Shown one piece after another: positions 37,260-46,831 of a stretch of 64,000 nt of DNA. Where the stretch lies: contig JADKDR010000002.1 in NCBI GenBank assembly GCA_016714535.1, forward strand, positions 248,001 through 312,000, read 5' to 3'. The stretch's first letter is position 1. Each line of letters starts with the position of its first letter. The notes under the pieces are model-generated. The model was not told the DNA's origin, made no database searches, and saw only the letters and a list, made by a program, of their open reading frames with translations. Made by a program: the position numbers and the translations under genes. This DNA is from Bacteroidota bacterium. GTDB taxonomy: Bacteria; Bacteroidota; Bacteroidia; AKYH767-A; OLB10.

Positions 37260-39164
37260 ATGAAAAAAATCTTTGCCGGTTTAATCATGATGAGTGCGCT
37301 GCTAACAGAATTAAATGGGCAGGCACCTTTGGTTTCTAATATCTGTGATTCAGGCGACCCTATTATTGCCACCATTGATAGTCTGGTAACCATTGATAAT
37401 GTGGTACGCTTTAGGCAAGCAACCCAAGCCAATAAATATCCATTGAGTACTACCGATGTATATGATGTACCGGTATTTGCCGATGAGGTATATGCTGAAC
37501 GTATTTCCAAAATGACTTCGCCCATTCCATTTACTTTCAACACTCAGGTTAAGGCTTATATCAATGTATATGCAGTTCAGAAACGTGAAGGCACCAAACG
37601 CATTATGGGGTTAAGCAATATCTATCTTCCTTTGTTTGAACATGCCCTTGAGCGCGAAAATCTTCCCCTTGAGTTAAAATACCTGGCCATGGTAGAGTCG
37701 GCCCTCAATCCAACTGCCGTATCGCCTATGGGCGCTACGGGTTTATGGCAGTTTATGTATAACACAGGAATATTGTATAACCTCAACGTTAATTCCTATA
37801 CAGATGACCGCAGAGACCCTATAAAATCAACCGATGCGGCATGTCAGTATTTTAAAAAGATGTACGATATCTATCACGATTGGTTGCTTGTAATTGCTTC
37901 TTACAATTGTGGACCGGGCAATGTTAACAAGGCTATTATACGTAGTGGTGGCAAATCCGATTTCTGGAGTATTGCCCCATACCTACCTGCCGAAACCAGA
38001 GGATATGTACCCGCCTTTATCGCCATCAGCTACGTAATGAATTATTCGCGCGAGCATAATTTAATTCCGGTACCTCCTTCTATTACCTATTTCGAAACTG
38101 ATACACTTCATATTACACAAGCAACTTCTTTTGCAGCACTAAGCAATAATCTGGATATACCGGTTGATGTGTTGTGTTTTTTAAACCCTACTTTTAAAAA
38201 GAAAGTAATACCACAAGCTAAAGGAAGCGAATACCATGTGCTGCGCTTACCACACGATAAGGTAATTGCCTTCGTGCAAAAGCAATCGATTATTGAGCAG
38301 GAAGCAATGGCAGAACTGTCGCGCACTCCTGTAATCAAATTAAGCAATGGTCGCACTAATTATAGCATAGCCGAAGAGGAAGCTAAGTATACTTATGTAA
38401 CAAAAACCTTAAAAAAATTACACACTGTACGTAAGGGAGAAACAATAGACCGGGTTGCTAGCAGGTATCAGTGCAGTGCAGGAGAGGTAAAAGGATGGAA
38501 CAAGCTTAAATCAACCAAATTAAGAAAAGGTCAGCGCTTAACCGTGTATGCAAATACACAAGTTAAAGTATTAAAAACGGAGGCAGAAGCATCCATGGCT
38601 ACGAGTGTTCAAAAACCTGCTATCACTTTTACGGATGCTGCTGTTGCTAACAACAGCGAAAAGCAGGAAATGGTTACGCTCACAAAAAAAATAACATATA
38701 AGTGCCGCAAAGGGGAATCGGTAGCGAGCATTAGTAAAAAAATGAATTGCAGTGTTGCTGAATTAAAAAAGTGGAATAATATGCGCAGCAATACCATTCA
38801 TCCAGGAACGAATTTAATCGTTTACAGAACGGTTAAAGCTCCCGTTGATATTAAGTTTCAAAAAACCGAACCTGCTATTCAAAATCTGGTTTCACGTACC
38901 GAATCGCTCGATACCACCATTATGGAATCTAATAATAGTGAACTTGCTGCTAAAGAGCAATCGGAGTTTAAGGTTCAAAACAAGGCAACAAACGATAAAA
39001 AAAATCCAACGTATACCTACTACACCGTGCAACCTGGCGATACTCTGTGGAGTATAGCCAAGAGTAAAGGGGTAACGGTAGACCAGCTTAAGAAATACAA
39101 CAACCTGACAAGCGGTAAGCAAATTAAAAAGGGCTTGCGACTAAAGGTAAAGCTAATCGGATAA
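37260..39164 (+). CDS. mltD: MltD-type membrane-associated lytic transglycosylase with three LysM domains
   Basis: Cleaves the glycan backbone of peptidoglycan with formation of 1,6-anhydro-muramic ends, in the periplasm. An N-terminal signal segment (FAGLIMMSALLTELNG) is followed by an SLT/GH23 domain (about 125-270) with the catalytic glutamate E146 in YLAMVESALNP, the GATGLWQFM motif and the YNCGPGNVNKAI motif. Three LysM repeats are at about 382-428, 480-526 and 588-632, separated by charged linkers. The lipobox typical of E. coli MltD is not evident. The architecture mirrors the LysM carboxypeptidase at 6138. Confidence 0.92.
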   Translation: MKKIFAGLIMMSALLTELNGQAPLVSNICDSGDPIIATIDSLVTIDNVVRFRQATQANKYPLSTTDVYDVPVFADEVYAERISKMTSPIPFTFNTQVKAYINVYAVQKREGTKRIMGLSNIYLPLFEHALERENLPLELKYLAMVESALNPTAVSPMGATGLWQFMYNTGILYNLNVNSYTDDRRDPIKSTDAACQYFKKMYDIYHDWLLVIASYNCGPGNVNKAIIRSGGKSDFWSIAPYLPAETRGYVPAFIAISYVMNYSREHNLIPVPPSITYFETDTLHITQATSFAALSNNLDIPVDVLCFLNPTFKKKVIPQAKGSEYHVLRLPHDKVIAFVQKQSIIEQEAMAELSRTPVIKLSNGRTNYSIAEEEAKYTYVTKTLKKLHTVRKGETIDRVASRYQCSAGEVKGWNKLKSTKLRKGQRLTVYANTQVKVLKTEAEASMATSVQKPAITFTDAAVANNSEKQEMVTLTKKITYKCRKGESVASISKKMNCSVAELKKWNNMRSNTIHPGTNLIVYRTVKAPVDIKFQKTEPAIQNLVSRTESLDTTIMESNNSELAAKEQSEFKVQNKATNDKKNPTYTYYTVQPGDTLWSIAKSKGVTVDQLKKYNNLTSGKQIKKGLRLKVKLIG

Positions 39165-39394
39165 TTCAAGGACAGATTTCCTATCTTAATTTTTTTGTTA
39201 CGGTGATGGTATATTCTCCATACCGCTCATTTTTTTTGTACTACATTTTTTAAAGTGGTTATTACGTCCTTATTAAATTACCCAGCTAACTTATTTTCCA
39301 CAGACCAGAAATAGTGGTTTGCTTACTAACAGTTTTCAGAAGATGGTTGAATAAAATTATTTGGCTAATTCATCCAAGTGTGTAGAATATTCAT

Positions 39395-39402
39395 TACATT
39401 TG
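39395..39402 (+). promoter_or_regulatory. Candidate -7 box upstream of the tail-fibre-like secreted protein
   Basis: TACATTTG matches TAnnTTTG exactly and lies 49 bases before ATG 39452. No clear TTTG box is found 19 bases upstream. Confidence 0.4.
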
Positions 39403-39451
39403 GATTTGCAATTTCGCAGTATTATCAAGCATAACAGCAAACACACATCAA

Positions 39452-41593
39452 ATGATTACACTTAGAACAAGACTTTATTTTTCATTTCTTTTGCTATTTT
39501 TACCACTGGCCAATATGCACGCACAAAATGTGCGCATCGCAAATACCACTGGAGTCGGCAATGCTTCGTCAGTGCTTGATTTGGATGGTATCTCGGGATT
39601 ACCTCAAGCCAAAGGGGTGCTGTTACCACGAGTAACAGAAGTACAACGAACAGCTATGAATCCTTTGCCGGCAGCGGCACAGGGACTACTAGTTTATCAA
39701 ACAAATACGGCAACCAATCCCGAAGGTTTTTATTTCAATGTAAGCACTACTATTACACCATCATGGAGGGGATTACTGAGTACAGCTAACGGATGGACCA
39801 CCACCGGCAATACAGGTACCATTGCGGGCACCAACTATATAGGTACCAACGATGCGCAGGCATTTGTTGTAAAAACAGGCGGTATTGCAGCTACAAACGA
39901 ACGTGCTCGTTTTTTAAGCACGGGGCCATTTGTAGTTAATAATATTTCTGCAATAGCAGGCGATGTCTTTTCAGTATTTGGTTCAGGTACTACGAATGGA
40001 GCAAATACGAACACATCAGCACTTGGCGATTTTCCAATTAATGGATACTCGGCAGCTGCAGGAGCAGGTGTTTATGGCGAAAATGTAGGAACAGGGTATG
40101 GTGTAATTGGATTTGGAACTTCCTCTGGTGTATATGCATCTACCAATAGCAATACATTTACAACCGGCTTATTTGCCGAAAACTATAATGCAGTGCAAGC
40201 GTTGCCTGCAAATACCAGTATCTATGGAGCATATGCCTATACAAACCGCATAGCCAGCGGCACAGGTGTTGTGCGTGCATTAGCTGCAGTAATAGATGCT
40301 ACAGTAACTAGTGGTAACACCTACGCATTTCAGGCACAAAATTCAAATCCCTCAAATGGTTCTTATGGCATTGTTGGTATGACCTTAAGTGCAACAGGAA
40401 ACACGATAGCTACGTATGGACAGGCTTCTTCATCTAACGGTATTGGGGTTTATGGATTGACAAATGTAGCATTATCAAACCCCGCACCGGGTACCTTTGG
40501 ATATGGAATACTAGGAAGGGTAGATGGTCCCGCTACAATTAACGGAACGCTTTACGGGGTAAGAGGCTTAGCCAATACAACTATTACCAGCGGTGCGGCT
40601 TATGGGGTATATGGTTCGTCAAATAGTGTGTCGGGATTTGGAGTTGGCGCTTATAATCTCAATGCAAGTGGAACCGGTTTATTAGCAGGTGGTCAGGGTG
40701 TGCCCAGCCTTTTGTATTTAACAGCTGGCAGTGGAATTGCAGCTAGTAGTAATACACTTGGAGTGTTTGCCAAAGCCACAACTGCAGCATCAGGCATAGG
40801 GTTATTAGCAGTAGGAAACAATGCCGCCAATTTAACCTCAGCTAATGGAGCAGGCGTGATTGGTGTAGGCACCAAATACGGAGTAATGGGTTTTGCTACC
40901 ACCACGGTAAATACTGCGGGTAATGGCAACAGTGTAGCCAATGGAGTAAATGCCGCAGCAGGGGGTTATTTTGAATGTCAAAATGCTGGAGCAGCTATTT
41001 CTTGGGCCTATGTAGGAGTAAGGGATGGTGCAGGCACCAACTATAAAGTTATAGGCAATGGGGCAGTAGGTACGATTGTAAAAGATACCGAAGATAATTA
41101 CAGAGCAATGGCATGCCCCGAAGCTCCTGAAGTATTGTTCCAGGATTATGGTCAGGGGCAATTAGTAAATGGAAAAGCACACATTACACTAGACGCTATC
41201 ATATCCAAAAATATAAGCGTAAACGATCAAAATCCTTTAAGGGTATTTATTCAATTGCGAGGCAATTGCAGTGGAGTATTTGTACAAAATGAAAATGCAT
41301 TTGGGTTTGATGTGATTGAGTTGAACAATGGAAGTTCTAATACAAAGTTCTTTTGGTCTATTGTGGCCAATCGTGCTGATGAGAAGTTGCCAAGTGGAGA
41401 AGTAAATGTTTATGCCAATAATCGATTTATTGCAGCACCGTCTTATCAGATTACCAAGAAAGTTACCGAAGAAAAAAGCGATACTTCGACTGAGCAAATA
41501 GCAAATGAAATAAAATTGCTAGCACCAGCTCAGGAAATCAAACCATCGGAAATGCCTATTCCTATCCGCTCTAAATTTAATAAGAACAGGTAA
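39452..41593 (+). CDS. Secreted protein with tail-fibre-like repeats, no T9SS signal seen
   Basis: 713 residues with a signal peptide (YFSFLLLFLPLANMHAQ). The N-terminal part contains the GVLLPRVTEVQRTAM...GLLVYQTNT pattern found in many Bacteroidota secreted proteins and in phage tail-fibre-like proteins. The middle (about 190-520) is rich in short Gly/Tyr/Val units such as YGVYG, YGVIG and YGIVG, suggesting a repetitive beta structure. The C-terminal region has a compact domain (FIQLRGNCSGVFVQ, GFDVIELNNGSSN), followed by a charged tail without a type-A or CHU_C sorting domain. How it leaves the periplasm, if it does, is unclear. Function is unknown. Confidence 0.75.
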   Translation: MITLRTRLYFSFLLLFLPLANMHAQNVRIANTTGVGNASSVLDLDGISGLPQAKGVLLPRVTEVQRTAMNPLPAAAQGLLVYQTNTATNPEGFYFNVSTTITPSWRGLLSTANGWTTTGNTGTIAGTNYIGTNDAQAFVVKTGGIAATNERARFLSTGPFVVNNISAIAGDVFSVFGSGTTNGANTNTSALGDFPINGYSAAAGAGVYGENVGTGYGVIGFGTSSGVYASTNSNTFTTGLFAENYNAVQALPANTSIYGAYAYTNRIASGTGVVRALAAVIDATVTSGNTYAFQAQNSNPSNGSYGIVGMTLSATGNTIATYGQASSSNGIGVYGLTNVALSNPAPGTFGYGILGRVDGPATINGTLYGVRGLANTTITSGAAYGVYGSSNSVSGFGVGAYNLNASGTGLLAGGQGVPSLLYLTAGSGIAASSNTLGVFAKATTAASGIGLLAVGNNAANLTSANGAGVIGVGTKYGVMGFATTTVNTAGNGNSVANGVNAAAGGYFECQNAGAAISWAYVGVRDGAGTNYKVIGNGAVGTIVKDTEDNYRAMACPEAPEVLFQDYGQGQLVNGKAHITLDAIISKNISVNDQNPLRVFIQLRGNCSGVFVQNENAFGFDVIELNNGSSNTKFFWSIVANRADEKLPSGEVNVYANNRFIAAPSYQITKKVTEEKSDTSTEQIANEIKLLAPAQEIKPSEMPIPIRSKFNKNR

Positions 41594-41675
41594 TTCACAT
41601 CTCGATTTATTCCATTGTTTTATTAGCGTTTATTGAAGTTGCCGCTTGTGGGTTATTGGAATGCTTGCATTGCAA

Positions 41676-41706
41676 TTTTTTTTTGAGAACAATTAAATTA
41701 TATTTG
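41676..41706 (+). promoter_or_regulatory. Candidate promoter of the T9SS protein at 41732
   Basis: TATATTTG at 41699-41706 matches TAnnTTTG. A T-rich stretch (TTTT at 41676-41679) stands at the 19-base distance; a TTTG at 41682-41685 is closer than usual. The start codon is 25 bases downstream. Confidence 0.45.
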
Positions 41707-41731
41707 GTGTAAATTTCTAATCCAATTTAAT

Positions 41732-43333
41732 ATGAAAAAAGTAAGCGTATTAGCAATGCTGCTAATGGTATTCATTCAAGCAAATTCGCAAAGTGCAAAA
41801 TGGAGTCATCGGGTTATAACCACTTCACGATGTGGTAGCACCAATGGGCACGATGTAGTTTTTGATAACCTCGGAAATACATTTGGTTTGTTTAATGTAA
41901 CCAACCCAATTAATAATCCAGTTGGTTGTTTAGATCAAAATGATTTGGCTGTAATTAAATACAACAGCAGCGGTAATCAAACTGCATATTTCGAATACGA
42001 CCTCGATGGATTAACCTCAAATGATTACCCTGTAACATTAAAAAGAGAGAGCAACGGCAATATTTATACAGTGGCTAATAATGGCCCATGGACATATCTC
42101 TTGAAATTGAATTCTGCATTGGTGTTGCAGTGGGAAGCTCGCTTTTATGGCATAACCGGAGTCGATTTGGTAATAGCCAATAGTGGAGCATTTGTTATTG
42201 CTAATAATGCTGCCGGTGCTGTTATATTAAAATATCGTAAGACCGATGGGCTACTCCTTGACTATGATATTAATATTGATGCTCAGGTTAGTGAAGCCCG
42301 TACCAGTGGGAGTGCCATAGCAATTACAGGATATAAAAATACCGCCACTAATGCCAAAGCCTGTTTTACAGCTTTGTACGATACTACCGTAGCGTTGCAA
42401 TGGGAGAAATTGCATAACGGACAAAACGGAGCAACAGACGATTTTGGGGTGCAGGTTCAACTGATAAATAATAATGTTTATACGTTGGCAAAGTCGTTTC
42501 AATCTGCCTCAGGAAATGACTATGTGGTAATAAAATATGACTTGGCAGGCACACAATTATTCAATAGGAGATTTAAGAATTCGGGCATGGCAGATGATAG
42601 CCCGGTTGATATGGAAATAGATGCAGTAAATAACAATATATATTTTGGTGGCAATACTTCCATTAGCAACAATTGGATTTTCTATCGCCTAAATAGTAAC
42701 GGTACTCAAAGATGGAAAAAAACATTTAATACAAATGCAGGAGTAATGAATCAAATAATGGCCATTACCATTAACGCAACAACAACAGATAGTGCCACTA
42801 AAGTATTTGCTTGTGGAAGTTATGATGTAAACTCTCCAGATTGGGGTTCAGGAGCCAGGTATTTTGTTTTGGGTCTAAATGCTAATAATGGCACAACTGC
42901 CTTAATTGATACAACCAACTTTTTCGAAAGCAATTCAAGTCTCAATTTAAGCGAAGTGAAAGTTAATAGCAGCGTTTCTCCCAAAGAGCTCGTAGTAATT
43001 GGCGGAGGCTATCCTCATCCCGGATTTGCCGTTGATGATAAAGAAATTTATATTAAATGCTATACCAATGCTTCGTTACTCAATCAGGATACCCGAACCA
43101 TGAATGAGCAGGAAGCGGCTTTTCAAATTGTTCCAAATCCTGCTCTTGATTACTTTGTCATTGATGGCCTTAATGAGGATGTACCTATTACCGTATACGA
43201 TGCGAAAGGAAGTATCGTTGAAAAATTAGTATATGATGGCAATGCACTTAATTGTAGCACATGGCTCAAGGGCATATACACGTTGGAGTTTACCATCAAT
43301 AGCAAACCCGAAAGAGTCAAAGTAATTAAGTAG
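41732..43333 (+). CDS. T9SS-secreted beta-propeller-like protein
   Basis: 533 residues with a signal peptide (VLAMLLMVFIQANSQ). Repeating blade-like units contain a strand pattern such as YVVIKYDLAGTQLFNRRF, NDLAVIKYNSSGNQTAYF and NWIFYRLNSNGTQRWKK, similar to SBBP-type propellers. The last 75 residues are a T9SS type-A sorting domain (FQIVPNPALDYFVI to KPERVKVIK). Ligand unknown. Preceded by its own promoter candidate and followed by a strong hairpin, so probably a single transcript. Confidence 0.85.
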   Translation: MKKVSVLAMLLMVFIQANSQSAKWSHRVITTSRCGSTNGHDVVFDNLGNTFGLFNVTNPINNPVGCLDQNDLAVIKYNSSGNQTAYFEYDLDGLTSNDYPVTLKRESNGNIYTVANNGPWTYLLKLNSALVLQWEARFYGITGVDLVIANSGAFVIANNAAGAVILKYRKTDGLLLDYDINIDAQVSEARTSGSAIAITGYKNTATNAKACFTALYDTTVALQWEKLHNGQNGATDDFGVQVQLINNNVYTLAKSFQSASGNDYVVIKYDLAGTQLFNRRFKNSGMADDSPVDMEIDAVNNNIYFGGNTSISNNWIFYRLNSNGTQRWKKTFNTNAGVMNQIMAITINATTTDSATKVFACGSYDVNSPDWGSGARYFVLGLNANNGTTALIDTTNFFESNSSLNLSEVKVNSSVSPKELVVIGGGYPHPGFAVDDKEIYIKCYTNASLLNQDTRTMNEQEAAFQIVPNPALDYFVIDGLNEDVPITVYDAKGSIVEKLVYDGNALNCSTWLKGIYTLEFTINSKPERVKVIK

Positions 43334-43336
43334 TTG

Positions 43337-43357
43337 ATAATGCCCATCGGGCATTAT
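43337..43357 (+). terminator. Hairpin after the T9SS propeller gene
   Basis: A perfect 9-bp stem ATAATGCCC / GGGCATTAT with loop ATC, beginning three bases after the stop codon. A weaker T-run (TTTTTT) lies about 12 bases later. Confidence 0.6.
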
Positions 43358-43515
43358 AATTGTGAGGTGTTTTTTAGTGAGTTTTATTCCACATCAGAAT
43401 TAACTTTTGTTTTGATCTAGCTGTTTGTACTTGTAGGAAAACAGTTTTATTAGCGAGTATTTATATGAAATCGAAACTGGAGTTAGCGCTTAGTCATTCA
43501 ATAATTTTTGAAAAT

Positions 43516-46500
43516 TTAGTTTTTGGCAAATCCTGCTTTTTGCTTCCAATAAGCTAACACCTTAACAACACTGCGAAACCAATCGAGCCGCAGCGACAGA
43601 TAAAGAAACAAGGTCATTAGCCAGATTACAACAATGTTGCACAAGTAGGTTGGATAGTAATGTCCCAAAAAATATTTTTGATGCACGAAAAATGGAGCGC
43701 GAAAACACCCCTTCTCACTTATCATATACACTGGTTGATGCAACCTGATTAATTTACTGTCTGCCGCCTTAATTCGCTTGAGTTCCATGTTGTTTAGCAC
43801 CATGTCGCTCAGGCTCTGATTACTGTAATGTTGTTCAAGTTGATTTAATGTGATGTCATTATCGCCCAGTTGCTTTTCTACCAAAGCCTGCTTTTTTGCA
43901 TTGGCAAGATTATAGTCATTAACCTTTTGCTTTCTGAACTCTTCGAGTTTTGCTTGCAGCAAGGTAAGGTTATCTGAACTAATCTCATATGTACGATGAT
44001 TGTAACCTGATAGCGCTATCTCTTTGCTGTTAATCTCATCGGCAAGCATGCACTTGTAATTTATTGGCACCTTTAAATTTTTAGAAACAAAATTTTTATT
44101 AATGCTCATTACCGAATCTTGTATAACGGGGAGCCAAATGTCTTTCAGATAATAGGCGTTGCTCAATTGAGCATCGTATGCGAAAAAAAGTTTGTTGTAT
44201 TGATTGTTTTTAAACTGATGAACGGCCAGACCTTCAAATGCCCAACGCGAAGCCATAATCTCGCCTATCATTGGTACCTTATCATTGCAGGTAATAGCAG
44301 GATGCAGATTCTCATATTTTACAATCACCCCGCTCAAAATAATTTGAGGTATTATTAAAAGCGGAATTAAAATATAAATGGTTACTACCGAATTGAATGT
44401 TTTTGAAATATTGAGACCGAGCATATTGGCAAAGCAGGAAACGGTAAAATACATCAACCAATAATCGAAATACATTCCTCTTAATTCAAAAATAAAATTT
44501 GAAATAACTACAAACAAGGCAGCTTGTATGGCACTGATACCTGCCAGTAAAACTATTTTTGCCAAGAGGTAGCTATCTTTGCTTAGATGCAAGAATGCCT
44601 CGCGTTTAATAATTTTTCTGTCACGAAAAATCTCTTCGGCACTTAACATGAGCCCGGTAAATAAATGCACAATTACACCCATAAAAATAAATGCCGGCAG
44701 GTTAATATTTTTATAAAAGGAGTATTGCCCTGTGGTATGATAATTTTTCAGGAAAAAAGACAAAATAAAAGCAAGCGCAGGTGCTATACCAAGAGTAATT
44801 AGCAAGTATTGCCTATTATTAAGTTTGCTTACTAAATCGCGCTTTAAGTAAATTGTAAATTGTTTTAGGGCTGACGGCTTTTTTGTTTCAACAGGCGGAA
44901 GTGTTCCCGAAGGCTTAGTATGCGTGTTCAAAAAATTCCCATTCAATTGCAAATATATTTCGTTCCATTGCTTAGGACTTACTTTACGTTGGTTAAGTTG
45001 ATTACCAAACTCATCTACCACCTTAGCTTCGGCAATTTCAAAAAGTTGTTCGGCATTTATATTTCCACAGGCATCGCATTCACTTACGCTGGCATCAGCA
45101 AAGTTGGCATTCTGTTTAAAGTGCAATACAGCATCGCTGGGATTACCATAGTAAATAGGATAACCGCCATTATCGAGCAGCAAGAGACTGTCAAATAATT
45201 TAAAAATATTGGAAGACGGTTGATGTATTACCACAAAAACCAACTTGCCCGAAGCGGTTATCTGCTTAAGCAAATCCATCACTGTTTCGCTATCGCGCGA
45301 TGAAAGGCCGGATGTAGGTTCATCAACAAATAGAACAGCCGGTTCGCGCACAAGTTCAAGCGCAATATTTAATCTTTTGCGCTGACCTCCACTTATGGTT
45401 TTATCTAAAGGTGAGCCCACCTTTAAATTCTTTACTTCCATTAGCCCAAGTGCACCAAGTGTGTTATATACTTTTTGTAATAATGCAATGTTATCCAGAT
45501 TGCCAAAGCACAACTTAGCATTGTAAAAGAGGTTTTGCTCAACTGATAATTCTTCTATGAGCAAATCATCTTGAGGCACATACCCAATCAATCCTTCAAG
45601 CGCTTGCTTATTGGAATGTATGTTGATACCATTAATACAAACTGAACCAGAAGTTGGCGTATGATTAGAGTTTAAAATATTCAGAAGCGTTGACTTACCG
45701 GCACCACTGCCTCCCATTATACCTATTAAGTTTCCAGAACGGGCTTCAAAACTAAGCGAATGCAAACCTACCTTGCCGCTACGAAATTTATAGGTAATGC
45801 TGCTAACCTGATAAAAGAGTTCGCTTCTATTTTGATTGTAATTAAGGGCATGCTCAACTTCGTTAAAATAAATTGGCTGCATACGTGGTCCGCGTATTAC
45901 TGCGCCTTGAGCAAATACATGGGCATTTTGATCAACCAACAACAGACCATTAAGTGTAAGCGTGTTGTTGCCAAGGTTGCGAACAATATATAGGTTGGCT
46001 GTTTTTATAAATAGGATAAGAATCTTGCCGGTTAATGTTTCGCGCATCATTTGTGGCAACGATAATTGATTATCATTTTTTGCTGTGCATAATAATACCG
46101 CTGCATCACTACTAAGAATGTTGTCTGCAGAACTCTTTATAAACAACAGGCATCGAGTTGCATCGGCCAATTCAATGTTAAACGAAGACACAACCGTATC
46201 CAAAAATTCTTGTTCATCATTATTTATTTCCTTTCCCGATGAATAGGCAAATTCAAACAAACGCAAAAGCACGATGTACTTTTGCCGAATATTAAGTTCT
46301 GCATTTATATCGCTGCATATGCGCAGCACTTTAACAGAATTTACAGATACACGCTTTTTTTGCTTATCAGGGTCCGCCTTGCCTTGTAAAAAAGATAAGT
46401 ACTCATCAAAAAAATTAAGATAAAAATCGACCAGCGAAGGATTGATTTGCTGATTAAGGAATGAATGAACAACTGCACGGCCATTACGAGCATCCTGCTC

Positions 46501-46557
46501 AGTGTTTGCTAATATAGCAAACAGTTGCATTAGTGCTTTTACAATTTTATCACTCAT
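43516..46557 (-). CDS. ABCG-like ABC transporter (ATPase and permease fused) with N-terminal TerB-like extension
   Basis: 1013 residues. The first 140 residues are helical and acidic and resemble a TerB-like domain; residues about 175-235 look like a small FHA-like or beta module (LYIVRNLGNNTLTLNG). An ABC ATPase follows: Walker A GGSGAGKST at 282-290, Q-loop near Q329, signature SGGQRKR at 389-395, Walker B VLFVDEP at 408-414, and an H-loop in VIHQPSS, characteristic of the ABCG/White type. An ABC-2-type membrane domain with six or more helices occupies about 590-1000, with a large extracytoplasmic loop. The exported substrate is unknown. A full-consensus promoter lies just upstream. Confidence 0.88.
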   Translation of the reverse strand: MSDKIVKALMQLFAILANTEQDARNGRAVVHSFLNQQINPSLVDFYLNFFDEYLSFLQGKADPDKQKKRVSVNSVKVLRICSDINAELNIRQKYIVLLRLFEFAYSSGKEINNDEQEFLDTVVSSFNIELADATRCLLFIKSSADNILSSDAAVLLCTAKNDNQLSLPQMMRETLTGKILILFIKTANLYIVRNLGNNTLTLNGLLLVDQNAHVFAQGAVIRGPRMQPIYFNEVEHALNYNQNRSELFYQVSSITYKFRSGKVGLHSLSFEARSGNLIGIMGGSGAGKSTLLNILNSNHTPTSGSVCINGINIHSNKQALEGLIGYVPQDDLLIEELSVEQNLFYNAKLCFGNLDNIALLQKVYNTLGALGLMEVKNLKVGSPLDKTISGGQRKRLNIALELVREPAVLFVDEPTSGLSSRDSETVMDLLKQITASGKLVFVVIHQPSSNIFKLFDSLLLLDNGGYPIYYGNPSDAVLHFKQNANFADASVSECDACGNINAEQLFEIAEAKVVDEFGNQLNQRKVSPKQWNEIYLQLNGNFLNTHTKPSGTLPPVETKKPSALKQFTIYLKRDLVSKLNNRQYLLITLGIAPALAFILSFFLKNYHTTGQYSFYKNINLPAFIFMGVIVHLFTGLMLSAEEIFRDRKIIKREAFLHLSKDSYLLAKIVLLAGISAIQAALFVVISNFIFELRGMYFDYWLMYFTVSCFANMLGLNISKTFNSVVTIYILIPLLIIPQIILSGVIVKYENLHPAITCNDKVPMIGEIMASRWAFEGLAVHQFKNNQYNKLFFAYDAQLSNAYYLKDIWLPVIQDSVMSINKNFVSKNLKVPINYKCMLADEINSKEIALSGYNHRTYEISSDNLTLLQAKLEEFRKQKVNDYNLANAKKQALVEKQLGDNDITLNQLEQHYSNQSLSDMVLNNMELKRIKAADSKLIRLHQPVYMISEKGCFRAPFFVHQKYFLGHYYPTYLCNIVVIWLMTLFLYLSLRLDWFRSVVKVLAYWKQKAGFAKN

Positions 46558-46589
46558 AAATGAAATTACTCAAGGGCGAGGTTATGCTG

Positions 46590-46620
46590 CGAATATACCT
46601 TTAGTAATCAGGTTAACAAA
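46590..46620 (-). promoter_or_regulatory. Promoter of the ABC transporter gene
   Basis: On the minus strand TTTG (46617-46620), exactly 19 bases, then TATATTCG (46590-46597), one base from the TAnnTTTG consensus. The start codon of the transporter lies 33 bases downstream. Confidence 0.65.
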
Positions 46621-46786
46621 AATATTGTGACCTCATTGCGCTTACAGTATCAAGTTGAAATTATCTCCATTGAATTTACTAATGATGAATTACCGATATT
46701 CTAATTAAAAAGAATTCCACTATAATATGCTAATGCATTACCCCAGCTGTAATTTTGTAAACCCTAATAACGAAAATACCGAAAAC

Positions 46787-46811
46787 AAAAAAAGGGCATT
46801 ACGCCCTTTTT
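46787..46811 (-). terminator. Terminator of the lipoprotein gene
   Basis: On the minus strand AAAAAGGGC pairs with GCCCTTTTT around a 5-base loop, followed by further T (complement of the A-run starting at 46787). It lies 21 bases after the stop of the lipoprotein gene and is symmetrical, so it could also work on the plus strand. Confidence 0.75.
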
Positions 46812-46831
46812 CCTTTATCATTTTTAAGCAA

